From contig CBDCAU010000007.1 of assembly GCA_965214115.1 (NCBI GenBank), positions 248,001 to 312,000 on the forward strand: a stretch of DNA of 64,000 nt, read 5' to 3'. Within the stretch, counting starts at the first letter, position 1, and each line of letters opens with the position of its first letter. This DNA is from Owenweeksia sp965214115. Lineage in GTDB: Bacteria; Bacteroidota; Bacteroidia; Flavobacteriales; Schleiferiaceae. Positions 52,357 through 60,266 of the stretch are shown here, in pieces. Position numbers and translations under genes: made by a program. The notes under the pieces were generated by a model. That model was not told the DNA's origin. It saw only the letters and a list, made by a program, of their open reading frames with translations, and did no database searches.

Positions 52357-53205
52357 TCATAATTTTTCCACTTCCTCTTTTGTCAAGCCGGTATATTTAA
52401 TAATGAAATCCAATGGCAGTCCATCTTTTTTCATTTTTTTGGCGATGAGGATGGAGCGCTCTTCAAGTCCTTCTTCACGGCCTTCTTCAATGGCCGTTTT
52501 CCTCACACTGTAATTGTCCCAATGAACCTTCAAACTTTCTTGATACGCTGTCATTTCTTTCGGGTTTAATTTTGCTATTTCGGCTTCCTTGAAAAACCGC
52601 TCAAAAACCTTTTCCTGCAACTGCACAGGACGCTCCTGCAAAGATTGCAAATTTTTCAGGACATACATCCATTTGTCGAACGGGGTTTCCAGTTCGTTCT
52701 CCTTTTTCTTGAAATTCGGCACTTCAAGATACACGAATTTCAATTTGTCATAGAAAATTTCGTTGGTTTCCTTGTCCACCAATTGTACTTCCCTGAAATA
52801 GCGATCGGTGTCTTTTTTATCGAGGGGAAAGTTCAAAATCGCAATGGTATAAACCGCTTTCAAATGATAGTCCCATTTTTTGCCTTTCACGGCTTGGTTT
52901 TGAATAGGAAAAGTGGCATAATAAATACTGCGGTCTTTGAAAAAACTTTGTTTTCCGTTCTGTAATTCGATGATGAACTTTTCGCCCATTTCGTTCTCGC
53001 AATGCAAATCGAAAAAAGACTTCCGATCGGCGGGGGAGCGGCCTAAATTTTCAGTGTTCAGATAGGTCAGGTCTTTCACCGTCTCTTGGCCGCCCAGCAC
53101 TTGGTTCTAAAAATCAATCAAAATCTCCTTGTTGAACTCCGAGCCGAACAGTTTTTTGAAACCGAAATCGGTGAAGGGGTTGATGTATTTTCCGTGGGGG
53201 AGCAT
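52357..53205 (-). pseudogene. Rpn-family recombination-promoting nuclease/putative transposase, interrupted by TAG
   Basis: Reading from an ATG at 53,205 gives MLPHGKYINPFTDFGFKKLFG, the usual N-terminus of PD-(D/E)XK Rpn-type nucleases, then EILIDF, TAG (53,107-53,109), NQVLGGQETVKDLTYLNTEN. The TAG takes the place of a Leu seen in the family (DFLNQ). The rest is open: FFDLHCENEMGEKFIIELQ holds the Asp and Glu-x-Gln metal motif, and the C-terminus has repeated GREEGLEE then AKKMKKDG. Translation could restart at GTG 53,100, which would keep the catalytic residues. Family members are DNA endonucleases linked to recombination. Lies between two REP-like palindromes. Confidence 0.78.
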
Positions 53206-53234
53206 TGGGCGAAGATAAATTTGGTGAGGCGGGC

Positions 53235-53259
53235 TGGCACGAGTTGTAAACTCGCGCCA
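53235..53259. repeat. REP-like palindrome, second copy
   Basis: TGGCACGAGTT-GTA-AACTCGCGCCA, with one mismatched pair against the copy at 52,009-52,033. Confidence 0.7.
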
Positions 53260-53275
53260 ACGTGGTGGGCTGGGA

Positions 53276-53707
53276 CTAATTATCGGTGTAGTTTGACTCT
53301 ATCTTTTCTTCGTATAGAAACCGCTCATTTTCATCGAAATACTGTTTTCGACCATTGATGATAAATTGCCTGCCGTAAAGAGTCAGGCCAATAAATTCAA
53401 AAGAGCTGGCATCAATTAGATTTATCGTATCAAACACAGCCTTCGAAAGACTAAGGTCTACTTGATAAGTAAGATTTCCATTATTTTGGTATGCTGAAAG
53501 CAGGCATTCTTTCTTATTTTTCATCACATATATTAAAAGCAGACTATCGGTTATGTCGAAATAATTTGCGGTATCATTTAAATTATCAGGCCGCTTAAGC
53601 TCATATTTGTCATATAAAATTACAAATTCCGTATTCACAATTTGAGCACTGCATTTAAATGTCCCAAAAAAGACCTGAATCAAGAACAATGTTAGAAATT
53701 TCTTCAT
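53276..53707 (-). CDS. Small secreted hypothetical protein
   Basis: A 143-residue protein with a signal peptide (FLTLFLIQVFFGTFKCSA, then Q). The rest has no domain I recognise: VILYDKYELKRP, LLLIYVMKNKKECLLSAYQ and a Tyr/Asp/Glu-rich C-terminus (YFDENERFLYEEKIES). AT-rich compared with its neighbours. Seventeen bases after mpl on the same strand, so possibly co-transcribed. Confidence 0.6.
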   Translation of the reverse strand: MKKFLTLFLIQVFFGTFKCSAQIVNTEFVILYDKYELKRPDNLNDTANYFDITDSLLLIYVMKNKKECLLSAYQNNGNLTYQVDLSLSKAVFDTINLIDASSFEFIGLTLYGRQFIINGRKQYFDENERFLYEEKIESNYTDN

Positions 53708-53724
53708 AAAGATTCATTTACTTA

Positions 53725-55083
53725 TTATTGAACATTCTCCTCCAAAAACCGCCCCCACTCCATCCCATCAAAACTCCCCGAACTCATCACCAAAAAAACC
53801 GCTTCGCCGCGCAGTTCTTTTTTCACTTTTTTCAGGAAACCGTCTTGATGGTCAAACACCTGCACTTTGCCCTCGCCAAATTTTTCCTGCACATCGGTTT
53901 TGCTTAGTGCTGGTAACTTTTTGTGCGCCACTACTTTGGGGTTGTAGTACACCAGCGCCTCGTCCGCACGCTGCATTGTGCCGCGATATTGTTCGATGAA
54001 ATCGATGCTCAGCGAACTGAAGGTGTGTAGTTCCAAACAAGCCACCAGTTTCCGGTCGGGGTGCGAGTCTTTCACGGCTTCGGTTGTGGCTTTCACCTTG
54101 CTGGGGGCGTGGGCATAATCGCGGAAAGCGGTGATGTTGCCGTTCTCGAAAATCGGCTCCAGCCGCCGCGACGCGCCTTTGAAACTGGGGATGGCCTCGT
54201 AAAATTCCGCGTCGGTCACGCCCATTTGGTTGCAAATCCAGCGCGCGCCTTCGAGGTTGTTCATATTGTGTTTCCCAAAAATCTGCAGCGGGATGTCGCC
54301 CTCCTCGGTGTGCAACACCGCCCGCCCGTTTTCCACCGAATAATCCGGCAAACCGTAGCCGAATTTCTTGATTTGGTTTTTGGTGTTTTCCACCACTTTC
54401 ACCACTTCTTTGTCCTCTTCATTATAAATGATGGCGCCGCCCGCCTCTATCGTATCTAACAGTAATTCAAACTGTTGGTAATAACTTTCGTAATCAGGAA
54501 ACACGTTGACGTGGTCCCAAGCGATGCCGGAAAGCAAAGCGATGTTCGGTTTGTAATGCAAAAATTTAGGCCGCAAATCAATCGGTGAAGAAAGATACTC
54601 GTCGCCTTCCAAAAGGATGAACTCGTTTTCGGCGGTCAGTTTCACCATCGTGTCAAAACCCGCGAGCTGCGCGCCAATCATAAAATCACAGTCTTTATTA
54701 TGAAAACCGAGAACGTGCAAAATCATCGCGCTGATGGTGGTTTTGCCGTGGCTGCCACAGATGGCCACGCGGGTTTTGGTCTCGCTTTCGCGGAAAAGAT
54801 ACTCGGGATAGGAAACCACCTCGATGCCCAAATCCTGCGCCGCCAAAAGCTCGGGATTGTCAGGCCGCGCGTGCATCCCTAAAATCACCGTGTCGATTTC
54901 CTCGGTGATTTTTTCCGGCTGCCAGCCGATTTCTTTGGGAAGAAGATCGTGCTGCGCCAGCCGCGATTTGGAAGGTTCAAAAACCTCGTCATCCGAACCG
55001 GAAACTTCGTGGCCTTTTTTGTGAAGTGCGATGGCGAGATTATGCATCGCGCTGCCGCCGATGGCGATAAAATGGATTTTCAT
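53725..55083 (-). CDS. mpl: UDP-N-acetylmuramate:L-alanyl-gamma-D-glutamyl-meso-diaminopimelate ligase
   Basis: A 452-residue Mur-family ligase that recycles the murein tripeptide by joining it to UDP-MurNAc. The N-terminal IHFIAIGGSAMHNLAIALHKKGHEVSGSDDE is the UDP-binding domain, GSHGKTT (110-116) the ATP loop, then EGDEYLSSPIDLRPKFLHYKP, and HASPKE-like residues near DYAHAPSKVKAT. The wording at the start (AMHNLA for the usual GMS-LA) and the length support Mpl rather than MurC. A TAGCTTTG box is at 55,108-55,115. Confidence 0.92.
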   Translation of the reverse strand: MKIHFIAIGGSAMHNLAIALHKKGHEVSGSDDEVFEPSKSRLAQHDLLPKEIGWQPEKITEEIDTVILGMHARPDNPELLAAQDLGIEVVSYPEYLFRESETKTRVAICGSHGKTTISAMILHVLGFHNKDCDFMIGAQLAGFDTMVKLTAENEFILLEGDEYLSSPIDLRPKFLHYKPNIALLSGIAWDHVNVFPDYESYYQQFELLLDTIEAGGAIIYNEEDKEVVKVVENTKNQIKKFGYGLPDYSVENGRAVLHTEEGDIPLQIFGKHNMNNLEGARWICNQMGVTDAEFYEAIPSFKGASRRLEPIFENGNITAFRDYAHAPSKVKATTEAVKDSHPDRKLVACLELHTFSSLSIDFIEQYRGTMQRADEALVYYNPKVVAHKKLPALSKTDVQEKFGEGKVQVFDHQDGFLKKVKKELRGEAVFLVMSSGSFDGMEWGRFLEENVQ

Positions 55084-55107
55084 AAAATGGAAAAGTCAGC
55101 TTTGGCG

Positions 55108-55115
55108 CAAAGCTA
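55108..55115 (-). promoter_or_regulatory. Candidate -7 element for mpl
   Basis: TAGCTTTG on the minus strand, 24 bases before the mpl ATG. It lies in the short gap after the MbnP-like gene, which ends with TAG at 55,126-55,128. Confidence 0.4.
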
Positions 55116-55125
55116 ACGCAAAGGG

Positions 55126-55887
55126 CTACTCGACGAGTCGAGCAATTTCCAAATGCACATTGTCCGCCAAGTTTTCCATAAACTTCTGGGCGATGGGCAA
55201 GGTGGCCCCTTCACTATGGGTCTGGGGTTCGGATTTCAAATCTATATTTTGCAATAAATCGCTGACATCCAAAGTAAAGCTGGCGATAACCGTGGTGCCG
55301 GAAGCGCCGGAAAAGGATTGCTCAAAGGCGAACGTCCGCGTTTGGTAAAGTTCGTCGCGGCCGGGGTGGTAGGCGATAAAAATATTGGAAGTGTCCGGCC
55401 CGTCCGCTTTTCCCTCAAATTTCGCGAAGCGGTATTTCAGCATTGTCCAGTACATACTTTGGTAGGAACTTAGCGGGTGGTCGCGCTCAAAATCCAATGG
55501 ATCCGATGCGTTCAGAACGGAATCCACCCCAAAACCGACTTGCAAGGATTTATAATCGCCCGCAGGAACGGCAAGGCGGAATGAATTTTCGTCCGTGGCC
55601 AAGGGATCCAAGAGCGCCACATCTTTTAGCAAGGTGGTATTCCCGTTATCATCAATCAACGAGATTTGGGAAACGTACATTTTAAAAAGCGAGGGGCGTA
55701 GCGTGTAACCGGATGGCAATGTCAAGGATTGGTTGGGCGAAATGGGGTGGCCATTTTCATCGACCAAAAAAATCTCAAAAGCAAAATTTTCGGAAGTGCC
55801 CGCTGGCGGCTGAACGGTTTTCACGTCTTCTTTGCAAGCGCCCAAAAACAGGGCGGCCATTGCAAAACTGATTTTCAAGAATCTCAT
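55126..55887 (-). CDS. MbnP-family lipoprotein
   Basis: A 253-residue predicted lipoprotein (Cys18 in LFLGACKED). The family blocks YVSQISLIDDNG, VPAGDYKSLQVGFGVDS, ASDPLDFERDHPLSS, MYWTMLKYRFAKFEG and the DTSNIFIAYHPG part fit MbnP, a protein often paired with MbnH, a di-haem enzyme, in copper-linked systems. No MbnH gene is in view. Ends with TAG. It follows a similar-length lipoprotein gene by 24 bases and is probably its operon partner. Confidence 0.82.
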   Translation of the reverse strand: MRFLKISFAMAALFLGACKEDVKTVQPPAGTSENFAFEIFLVDENGHPISPNQSLTLPSGYTLRPSLFKMYVSQISLIDDNGNTTLLKDVALLDPLATDENSFRLAVPAGDYKSLQVGFGVDSVLNASDPLDFERDHPLSSYQSMYWTMLKYRFAKFEGKADGPDTSNIFIAYHPGRDELYQTRTFAFEQSFSGASGTTVIASFTLDVSDLLQNIDLKSEPQTHSEGATLPIAQKFMENLADNVHLEIARLVE

Positions 55888-55911
55888 AGACAGTAATTTA
55901 CGGGGATTGCT

Positions 55912-56670
55912 TTAAAAAAGATTTACTCGCAGGCTGTCCATCCTTTCCTGTGCGATGGAGGTGTCCAAGGGGTTGCTCAGGTCGGTGGTGATTTCGCGAA
56001 ATTGAAAAAGGTCGAACTGGTCAAAAATCGGTTTGATGTTCACGACTACTATAAAAGGAGTGAGGCTGTTTTCCTGCACGGAGAAATTTTTCTGTGCGCT
56101 GCGCTTGATTCGGCTGGTGTAAAAAGTGCCGAAGCGGTATTCGACGGGAATCGTGCCCGTGCTGTCAAACGGATTGTTGGGGTCAATCAGGCGGCCGGTG
56201 ATAACCAAATGGTCGATGCCGTTTTTCTGACGGTAAAAGCGGTTGTCGGTCAGTTCACTGTCCTCGCGCACGTTGCTGGGCGAGAGGGTGTCACTGGCCA
56301 GCGAATCCAGCCCCACGCGGAAACCGTAGCTGCCGGAATAGCCCAACTGGCGCGGCGGGAAGGTGGCAATGCGGGTAGAGGGGTTTTCCGGGCTCAGCGC
56401 AAAAGGCTCGCCCACCTCGTTAAGAGTATCGCCGCTCGCCGCGTCCACGAAAAAGAAATCCGAGCCGACCAACTCCAGTTCTTCAATGAAAAATGTGAGA
56501 CCCAGTTGGTTGGTGATGGCCGAATCCAAGAAAAAAGTGGTGTCGCCATAGCTGAAGGTAGCGCGCAGCTCTACGTTGCGCGTGTCGGGGATGGGCTCGG
56601 AAATGTCTTGTTCTTTACAGGCCCAAGCCAAGGCGGTAAGTGTGAGGGTGGCAAAAATCAGCTTTCGCAT
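55912..56670 (-). CDS. Lipoprotein, MbnP-like relative
   Basis: A 252-residue predicted lipoprotein (Cys18 in LAWACKE). FFIEELELVGSDFFFVD, YGFRVGLDSLASDTLSP and VVVNIKPIFDQFDLFQ give a beta-rich secreted protein whose block order (strand with internal Asp, then YSGSYGFRVGLDS) resembles the MbnP-like gene after it, so I propose a distant relative. Function unknown. First gene of the pair, behind the promoter at 56,695-56,726. Confidence 0.6.
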   Translation of the reverse strand: MRKLIFATLTLTALAWACKEQDISEPIPDTRNVELRATFSYGDTTFFLDSAITNQLGLTFFIEELELVGSDFFFVDAASGDTLNEVGEPFALSPENPSTRIATFPPRQLGYSGSYGFRVGLDSLASDTLSPSNVREDSELTDNRFYRQKNGIDHLVITGRLIDPNNPFDSTGTIPVEYRFGTFYTSRIKRSAQKNFSVQENSLTPFIVVVNIKPIFDQFDLFQFREITTDLSNPLDTSIAQERMDSLRVNLF

Positions 56671-56694
56671 AATGGTTTATCTAAAAAAATTTAT

Positions 56695-56726
56695 CAAAAA
56701 TAAAGGTAGGAGGGCGGGCGGACAAC
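56695..56726 (-). promoter_or_regulatory. Candidate promoter of the MbnP-like lipoprotein pair
   Basis: TATTTTTG (56,695-56,702) with TTG 20 bases upstream (56,723-56,725, minus strand). The leader would be about 25 bases. Confidence 0.5.
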
Positions 56727-56753
56727 CACAGATTTTCCAAGACCGTGGCCAAT

Positions 56754-57554
56754 CTATTCTACGCTTTCGGGCTGCCAATCGTTGGCTTTGCTTTTTTCTT
56801 CCTCCTTTATTTTTTTCATCGTATGAAATTTTTCGCTCTGTTCGATGGCGTCCATCACCTGTTCCAAAATTTCCTTGGAAGATTGGGAATAGTCGATCTC
56901 CAGCGGCGGCTTGAAACGCAACGAAAGTTCCGTGTTTTTCTTTTTCAAAAAGAGGCCTTTTTTGTCGAACGCCCGCCGAAAACCGTCCACCACCACGGGA
57001 ATCACGATGGGTTTGCATTCCTTTATAAAATGCGCCGTGCCGCGCCGCCCCGGTTCGTAGGGCGTGGTGGTGCCCTGCGGAAAGGTGATCACCCAGCCGT
57101 GGGCCAGCGCCTTACGGATGTTGTCGATGTCGCGCGGGTCCACGCCGCGCTGCACATCCTTGCCCGCCTCGCGCCAGCTCCGTTTTATGGAAACCGAACC
57201 GACGTAGGCAAACAGTTTCGGCAGAATCCCCGCCTTCATCGTCTCTTTGGCGGCCACGAAATACACCCGCAATTTGGGGTTCAGTAAATAAAGCGGGTTT
57301 TTGATATGGTCGTACCAGCCCCATTTTGCGCTGCCGAAAACTTGGTACATCCCCACCACGTCGGCAAAGTACGTCTGGTGGTTGCTCACGAAAAGCACGT
57401 TTTCCTGCCGCAGGTTTTTTAGATGGCGGCTGCCGCTCACCTTGGTTTTGTTGATGATGTTGAACCGCCACCAAGCCACGATGCCGAACACGAAAATCAA
57501 TATCCTTTTTATAAAGATAGAATGGCCAAAAGCGTCAAACAGCCTGAATTTCAT
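56754..57554 (-). CDS. plsC: 1-acyl-sn-glycerol-3-phosphate acyltransferase
   Basis: A 266-residue membrane-bound acyltransferase making phosphatidic acid. NHQTYFADV is the NHx4D active-site motif, SIKRSWREAGKD the glycerophosphate region and FPQGTTTPYEPG the FPEGTR-type block with Gln in place of Glu. An N-terminal TM (IFVFGIVAWWRFNI) anchors it. The C-terminal 30 residues are charged and may be a coiled coil. A TATCTTTG box (57,578-57,585) supports the ATG at 57,554. Confidence 0.88.
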   Translation of the reverse strand: MKFRLFDAFGHSIFIKRILIFVFGIVAWWRFNIINKTKVSGSRHLKNLRQENVLFVSNHQTYFADVVGMYQVFGSAKWGWYDHIKNPLYLLNPKLRVYFVAAKETMKAGILPKLFAYVGSVSIKRSWREAGKDVQRGVDPRDIDNIRKALAHGWVITFPQGTTTPYEPGRRGTAHFIKECKPIVIPVVVDGFRRAFDKKGLFLKKKNTELSLRFKPPLEIDYSQSSKEILEQVMDAIEQSEKFHTMKKIKEEEKSKANDWQPESVE

Positions 57555-57577
57555 TGGAAGTTTTTCAGTTGCGCGGC

Positions 57578-57585
57578 CAAAGATA
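57578..57585 (-). promoter_or_regulatory. Candidate -7 element for plsC
   Basis: TATCTTTG on the minus strand, about 24 bases before the plsC ATG. No -33 element recognised. Confidence 0.4.
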
Positions 57586-57716
57586 ATGGGATTGGGGGAA
57601 GTTGGGTTTCGCCTGACTTATTTGGGAGGCGTACATTTTGGGACGTAATCTTTTCGGAAGTTTCAGGCTTAGGCAAAATTCGCCCTTGTTTTATAATTTC
57701 GTAGAAATTTTTTTTT

Positions 57717-57944
57717 ATGGAAACGGCAAGCGCTCCAAACTTAACCAACGCGCAAAAAGAATTGATGCAGCTTTTTTCAATAGAATTATCTCAAAATGAG
57801 ATGAAAGAATTGAGAAATAAAATGGCTCAAATCTATGCGCGCCGAGCCACGGTATTGGCCAATGAAGAATGGGACAAACGGAAGTTATCCCAAACAGATA
57901 TGAAAAAATGGCTGAATGGCGACTTCTCTAAAACTGGTGATTGA
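57717..57944 (+). CDS. Putative antitoxin of a PIN toxin-antitoxin pair
   Basis: A 75-residue protein, rich in Glu, Lys and Asn. LIALSQNEMKELRNKMAQIYARRA and SQTDMKKWLNGDF are helical. The length, charge and 29-base overlap with a downstream PIN gene mark it as the antitoxin. No DNA-binding fold is recognisable. A T8 run precedes the ATG. The ancestral autoregulation is not visible. Confidence 0.65.
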   Translation: METASAPNLTNAQKELMQLFSIELSQNEMKELRNKMAQIYARRATVLANEEWDKRKLSQTDMKKWLNGDFSKTGD

Positions 57945-58338
57945 TACCAACGTCTTATTGACCTCGGTTTCAGACCGTTCGGAAAATCATTGGCTGTGGC
58001 TTGCTCTTTTGCAACAGAATTTTTCGATGTTTATCACCTCAGAAATATTGCTGGAATACGAAGAGGTTTTTGCCCGCGAATGGAATCCGATGGTGGCTGA
58101 GAATGTGGTGAATACTTTGCTAAGATTGCCTAATGTTTTCCTCACCGAAACCCACTATCAATGGGAGCTGATTTACCAAGACCGCGATGATAATAAATTT
58201 GTGGATTGCGCTTTCTCAAACAATGTGGATTATTTGATTTCGGATGACAGACACTATAAAATTCTGAAAAAGATAAAATTTCCTAAAATAATAGTGTTAA
58301 AATTATTTCAGTTTAAAGAAATTTATTCCAACTCTTAA
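57916..58338 (+). CDS. PIN-domain toxin, putative toxin-antitoxin system
   Basis: A 140-residue PIN nuclease. VIDTNVLL has the first metal-binding Asp10, SEILLEYEEV a Glu at 43 or 47, and DRDDNKFVDCAF (89-100) and ISDDRHY (109-114) the later acids, in the order expected of TIGR00305-type toxins. It overlaps the small upstream gene and should cleave RNA when the antitoxin is lost. Confidence 0.82.
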   Translation: MATSLKLVIDTNVLLTSVSDRSENHWLWLALLQQNFSMFITSEILLEYEEVFAREWNPMVAENVVNTLLRLPNVFLTETHYQWELIYQDRDDNKFVDCAFSNNVDYLISDDRHYKILKKIKFPKIIVLKLFQFKEIYSNS

Positions 58339-58348
58339 CTGTCGCAAG

Positions 58349-58377
58349 CTTTTCCAAAGTTCCAAACTTTGGAAAAG
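58349..58377. terminator. Bidirectional hairpin between toxin gene and miaE
   Basis: Perfect 13-bp arms CTTTTCCAAAGTT / AACTTTGGAAAAG around CCA, 12 bases after the toxin stop and 12 bases before the miaE stop on the other strand. It could terminate both. Similar CCAAAGTTCC repeats are common in Bacteroidota, so a REP origin is possible. Confidence 0.55.
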
Positions 58378-58389
58378 TTGGAGTTGGAC

Positions 58390-58977
58390 TCAATGCAACG
58401 CCGCTTTTACTTCCAGTCCTTTTAAAACCTTCGCCTCCTTTTCCGCCAATTCTTCCCACCGTTCCATCACTTCCTTTTCGGGAAAATAAATCGCTGCCAT
58501 TTCCGCAAACACGTTCCCGTGCTTGGCTTCGGATAAATAAATCATCTCATAGAACTGGGCAAGTTTTTGGTTCTCAATATTTTCGGAAATGAGTTTGAAC
58601 CGTTCGAAACCACGGTTTTCCACAATGGAAGCTATAATCAACCGATCGCGGAAACGCTTTTCACGGTCGCTGTGGCAATGTTTCAGAAGATTTTTCACAT
58701 ACAAATCTTCGCCGATGGAATGATTCAATGTGAGGCCGCGCTTTTCCATTATTTTATAAACGAGACGAAAATGCTCCAACTCCTCAATCCCCGTGTGAAT
58801 CAATTCGGGGATGATTTCCGTGCGGTCGGGATATTTGGCCACGAAGCTCATCGCCATACTGCTGGCCTTGCGCTCGCAGTCGGCATGGTCTTTTAAAAAA
58901 TCATCGAAATTGGTCAAAACGACATTCAGCCAATTTGTTGAAGATGAGGTTTTTAACGATAAATCCGCGACTTGCAT
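58390..58977 (-). CDS. miaE: tRNA-(ms2io6A) hydroxylase
   Basis: A 195-residue di-iron hydroxylase of the ferritin-like fold that hydroxylates ms2i6A at tRNA position 37. Metal ligands are in DHADCERKASSM, GIEELEHFRLV (E-x-x-H), IVENRGFERF and IYLSEAKHGNVF (E-x-x-H). The length and these four helices fit MiaE. A TACTTTTG box (58,995-59,002) is just upstream, divergent with the GT2 gene. Confidence 0.9.
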   Translation of the reverse strand: MQVADLSLKTSSSTNWLNVVLTNFDDFLKDHADCERKASSMAMSFVAKYPDRTEIIPELIHTGIEELEHFRLVYKIMEKRGLTLNHSIGEDLYVKNLLKHCHSDREKRFRDRLIIASIVENRGFERFKLISENIENQKLAQFYEMIYLSEAKHGNVFAEMAAIYFPEKEVMERWEELAEKEAKVLKGLEVKAALH

Positions 58978-58994
58978 TTGGGTTTATTTTCGCG

Positions 58995-59002
58995 CAAAAG
59001 TA
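58995..59002 (-). promoter_or_regulatory. Candidate -7 element for miaE
   Basis: TACTTTTG on the minus strand, 18 bases before the miaE ATG and two bases before the ATG of the divergent GT2. TATTTTCG at 58,985-58,992 on the plus strand, one base off consensus, could serve the GT2 gene. The two promoters would overlap. Confidence 0.4.
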
Positions 59003-59003
59003 A

Positions 59004-60245
59004 ATGGAATTGAAGTCGCTGCCCGAAATCGCAGAGTTTTATAAAGGTCGTTTTGGTTTTTCGCGGGACTATTTTTTGTCCGGAAAACCGAATGAAAATA
59101 CGCGGCTTTCGGTGGTGATTCCTTGTTTTGATGAAGAACCGGAAACCACCTTGGAAAGTTTGGGGCATTGTTCTATTTCAAATGCTGAAAAGGTAGAAGT
59201 TATTTTGGTTTTCAACCATTCTGAAAATTCCCATTTTCATATCCAAGAAAAACATCAAAAGCAAGCCGAAAAATATGATGCTATTTCTATAAAAAACGGT
59301 ATTCTCGTTTATTCGATTTCCGCTTTTGATTTACCCAAAAAACACGCGGGGGTCGGCTTGGCGCGAAAAATCGGGATGGACGCCGCGCTGCAACGTTTTT
59401 CCAAAATCAACCACGATGGTTTGATGGTGTGTCTGGATGCCGATTGCACCGTCTCGGAAAATTATTTGGAAACGCTTTTGGAATTTGAAACATCAAATGG
59501 GAAGGTGGCTTCCATTTATTTTGAACATCCTTTACAAAATATTGAAAATCAGCAAGTTTTAAATCACATATTGGATTATGAAATTTGGCTGCGCTATTAT
59601 ATCCAAGCCTTGCGTTTTGCAAAATTTCCCAACGCGTTTCATACGATTGGCAGTTCGATGGCGGTGCGCGCTTCCGCTTATGCAAAATCCGGCGGGATGA
59701 ACCGCAAAAAAGCGGGCGAAGATTTTTATTTCCTCCATAAATTAATTCCCCACGGTGATTTTTATGATATAACAAATTGCACGGTTTTCCCTTCTTCGCG
59801 GATATCGGAAAGAGTCCCTTTTGGAACAGGACGCGCGATGCTGGAAATGCAACAAAATTCCAAAGATTTTTCACAGGTTTATCATTCCCAAATCTTTATA
59901 GATTTAAAGGAATTTTTTGAATCTGAAAATGCTATTTTTAATTTGAATTTTGATAAATTCCCCGAAATTATCCGTAAATTTTTACATCAAAATGATTTAG
60001 AAGAAACCTTAGTTTCTTTAAAAATTCGTTCTAAAACGGAAACTACTTTTTGGAAAAACTTTTGGCAGTTTTGGGATGGTTTTCAGATGTTGAAATTTGT
60101 CCATTTTGCAAGGGATAATTTTTATAAAAATCAAGCTGCAAAAATGGCTTGTACAGAACTTTTTAAATTAAAAAATTTAGATAGAAAAAATCTTTTAATC
60201 GCGCTCCGTCAGTTTGACCGCCGTTCGCCTGATGCTTATTTTTGA
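59004..60245 (+). CDS. Glycosyltransferase family 2
   Basis: A 413-residue GT-A enzyme. RLSVVIPCFDEEPETTLESL, EVILVFNHSENS and GLMVCLDADCTVSENYLETLL (DxD in DAD) make the catalytic core; AGVGLARKIGMDAAL is also typical. No TM anchor. The second half (SRISERVPFGTGRAMLEM onward) is specific to this group. Isolated from the glycan locus. The substrate is unknown. 21 bases before the NYN gene, so probably co-transcribed. Confidence 0.85.
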   Translation: MELKSLPEIAEFYKGRFGFSRDYFLSGKPNENTRLSVVIPCFDEEPETTLESLGHCSISNAEKVEVILVFNHSENSHFHIQEKHQKQAEKYDAISIKNGILVYSISAFDLPKKHAGVGLARKIGMDAALQRFSKINHDGLMVCLDADCTVSENYLETLLEFETSNGKVASIYFEHPLQNIENQQVLNHILDYEIWLRYYIQALRFAKFPNAFHTIGSSMAVRASAYAKSGGMNRKKAGEDFYFLHKLIPHGDFYDITNCTVFPSSRISERVPFGTGRAMLEMQQNSKDFSQVYHSQIFIDLKEFFESENAIFNLNFDKFPEIIRKFLHQNDLEETLVSLKIRSKTETTFWKNFWQFWDGFQMLKFVHFARDNFYKNQAAKMACTELFKLKNLDRKNLLIALRQFDRRSPDAYF

Positions 60246-60266
60246 AACTTTAAATCAAATATTTAT

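Noticed and set aside
13221..53109. Possible reassignment of TAG to an amino acid, from two in-frame TAG codons
   Set aside because: TAG is the normal stop of the genes at 28,686, 48,492 and 55,126, where reading on would give no conserved extension, so the two ambers are better read as lesions.
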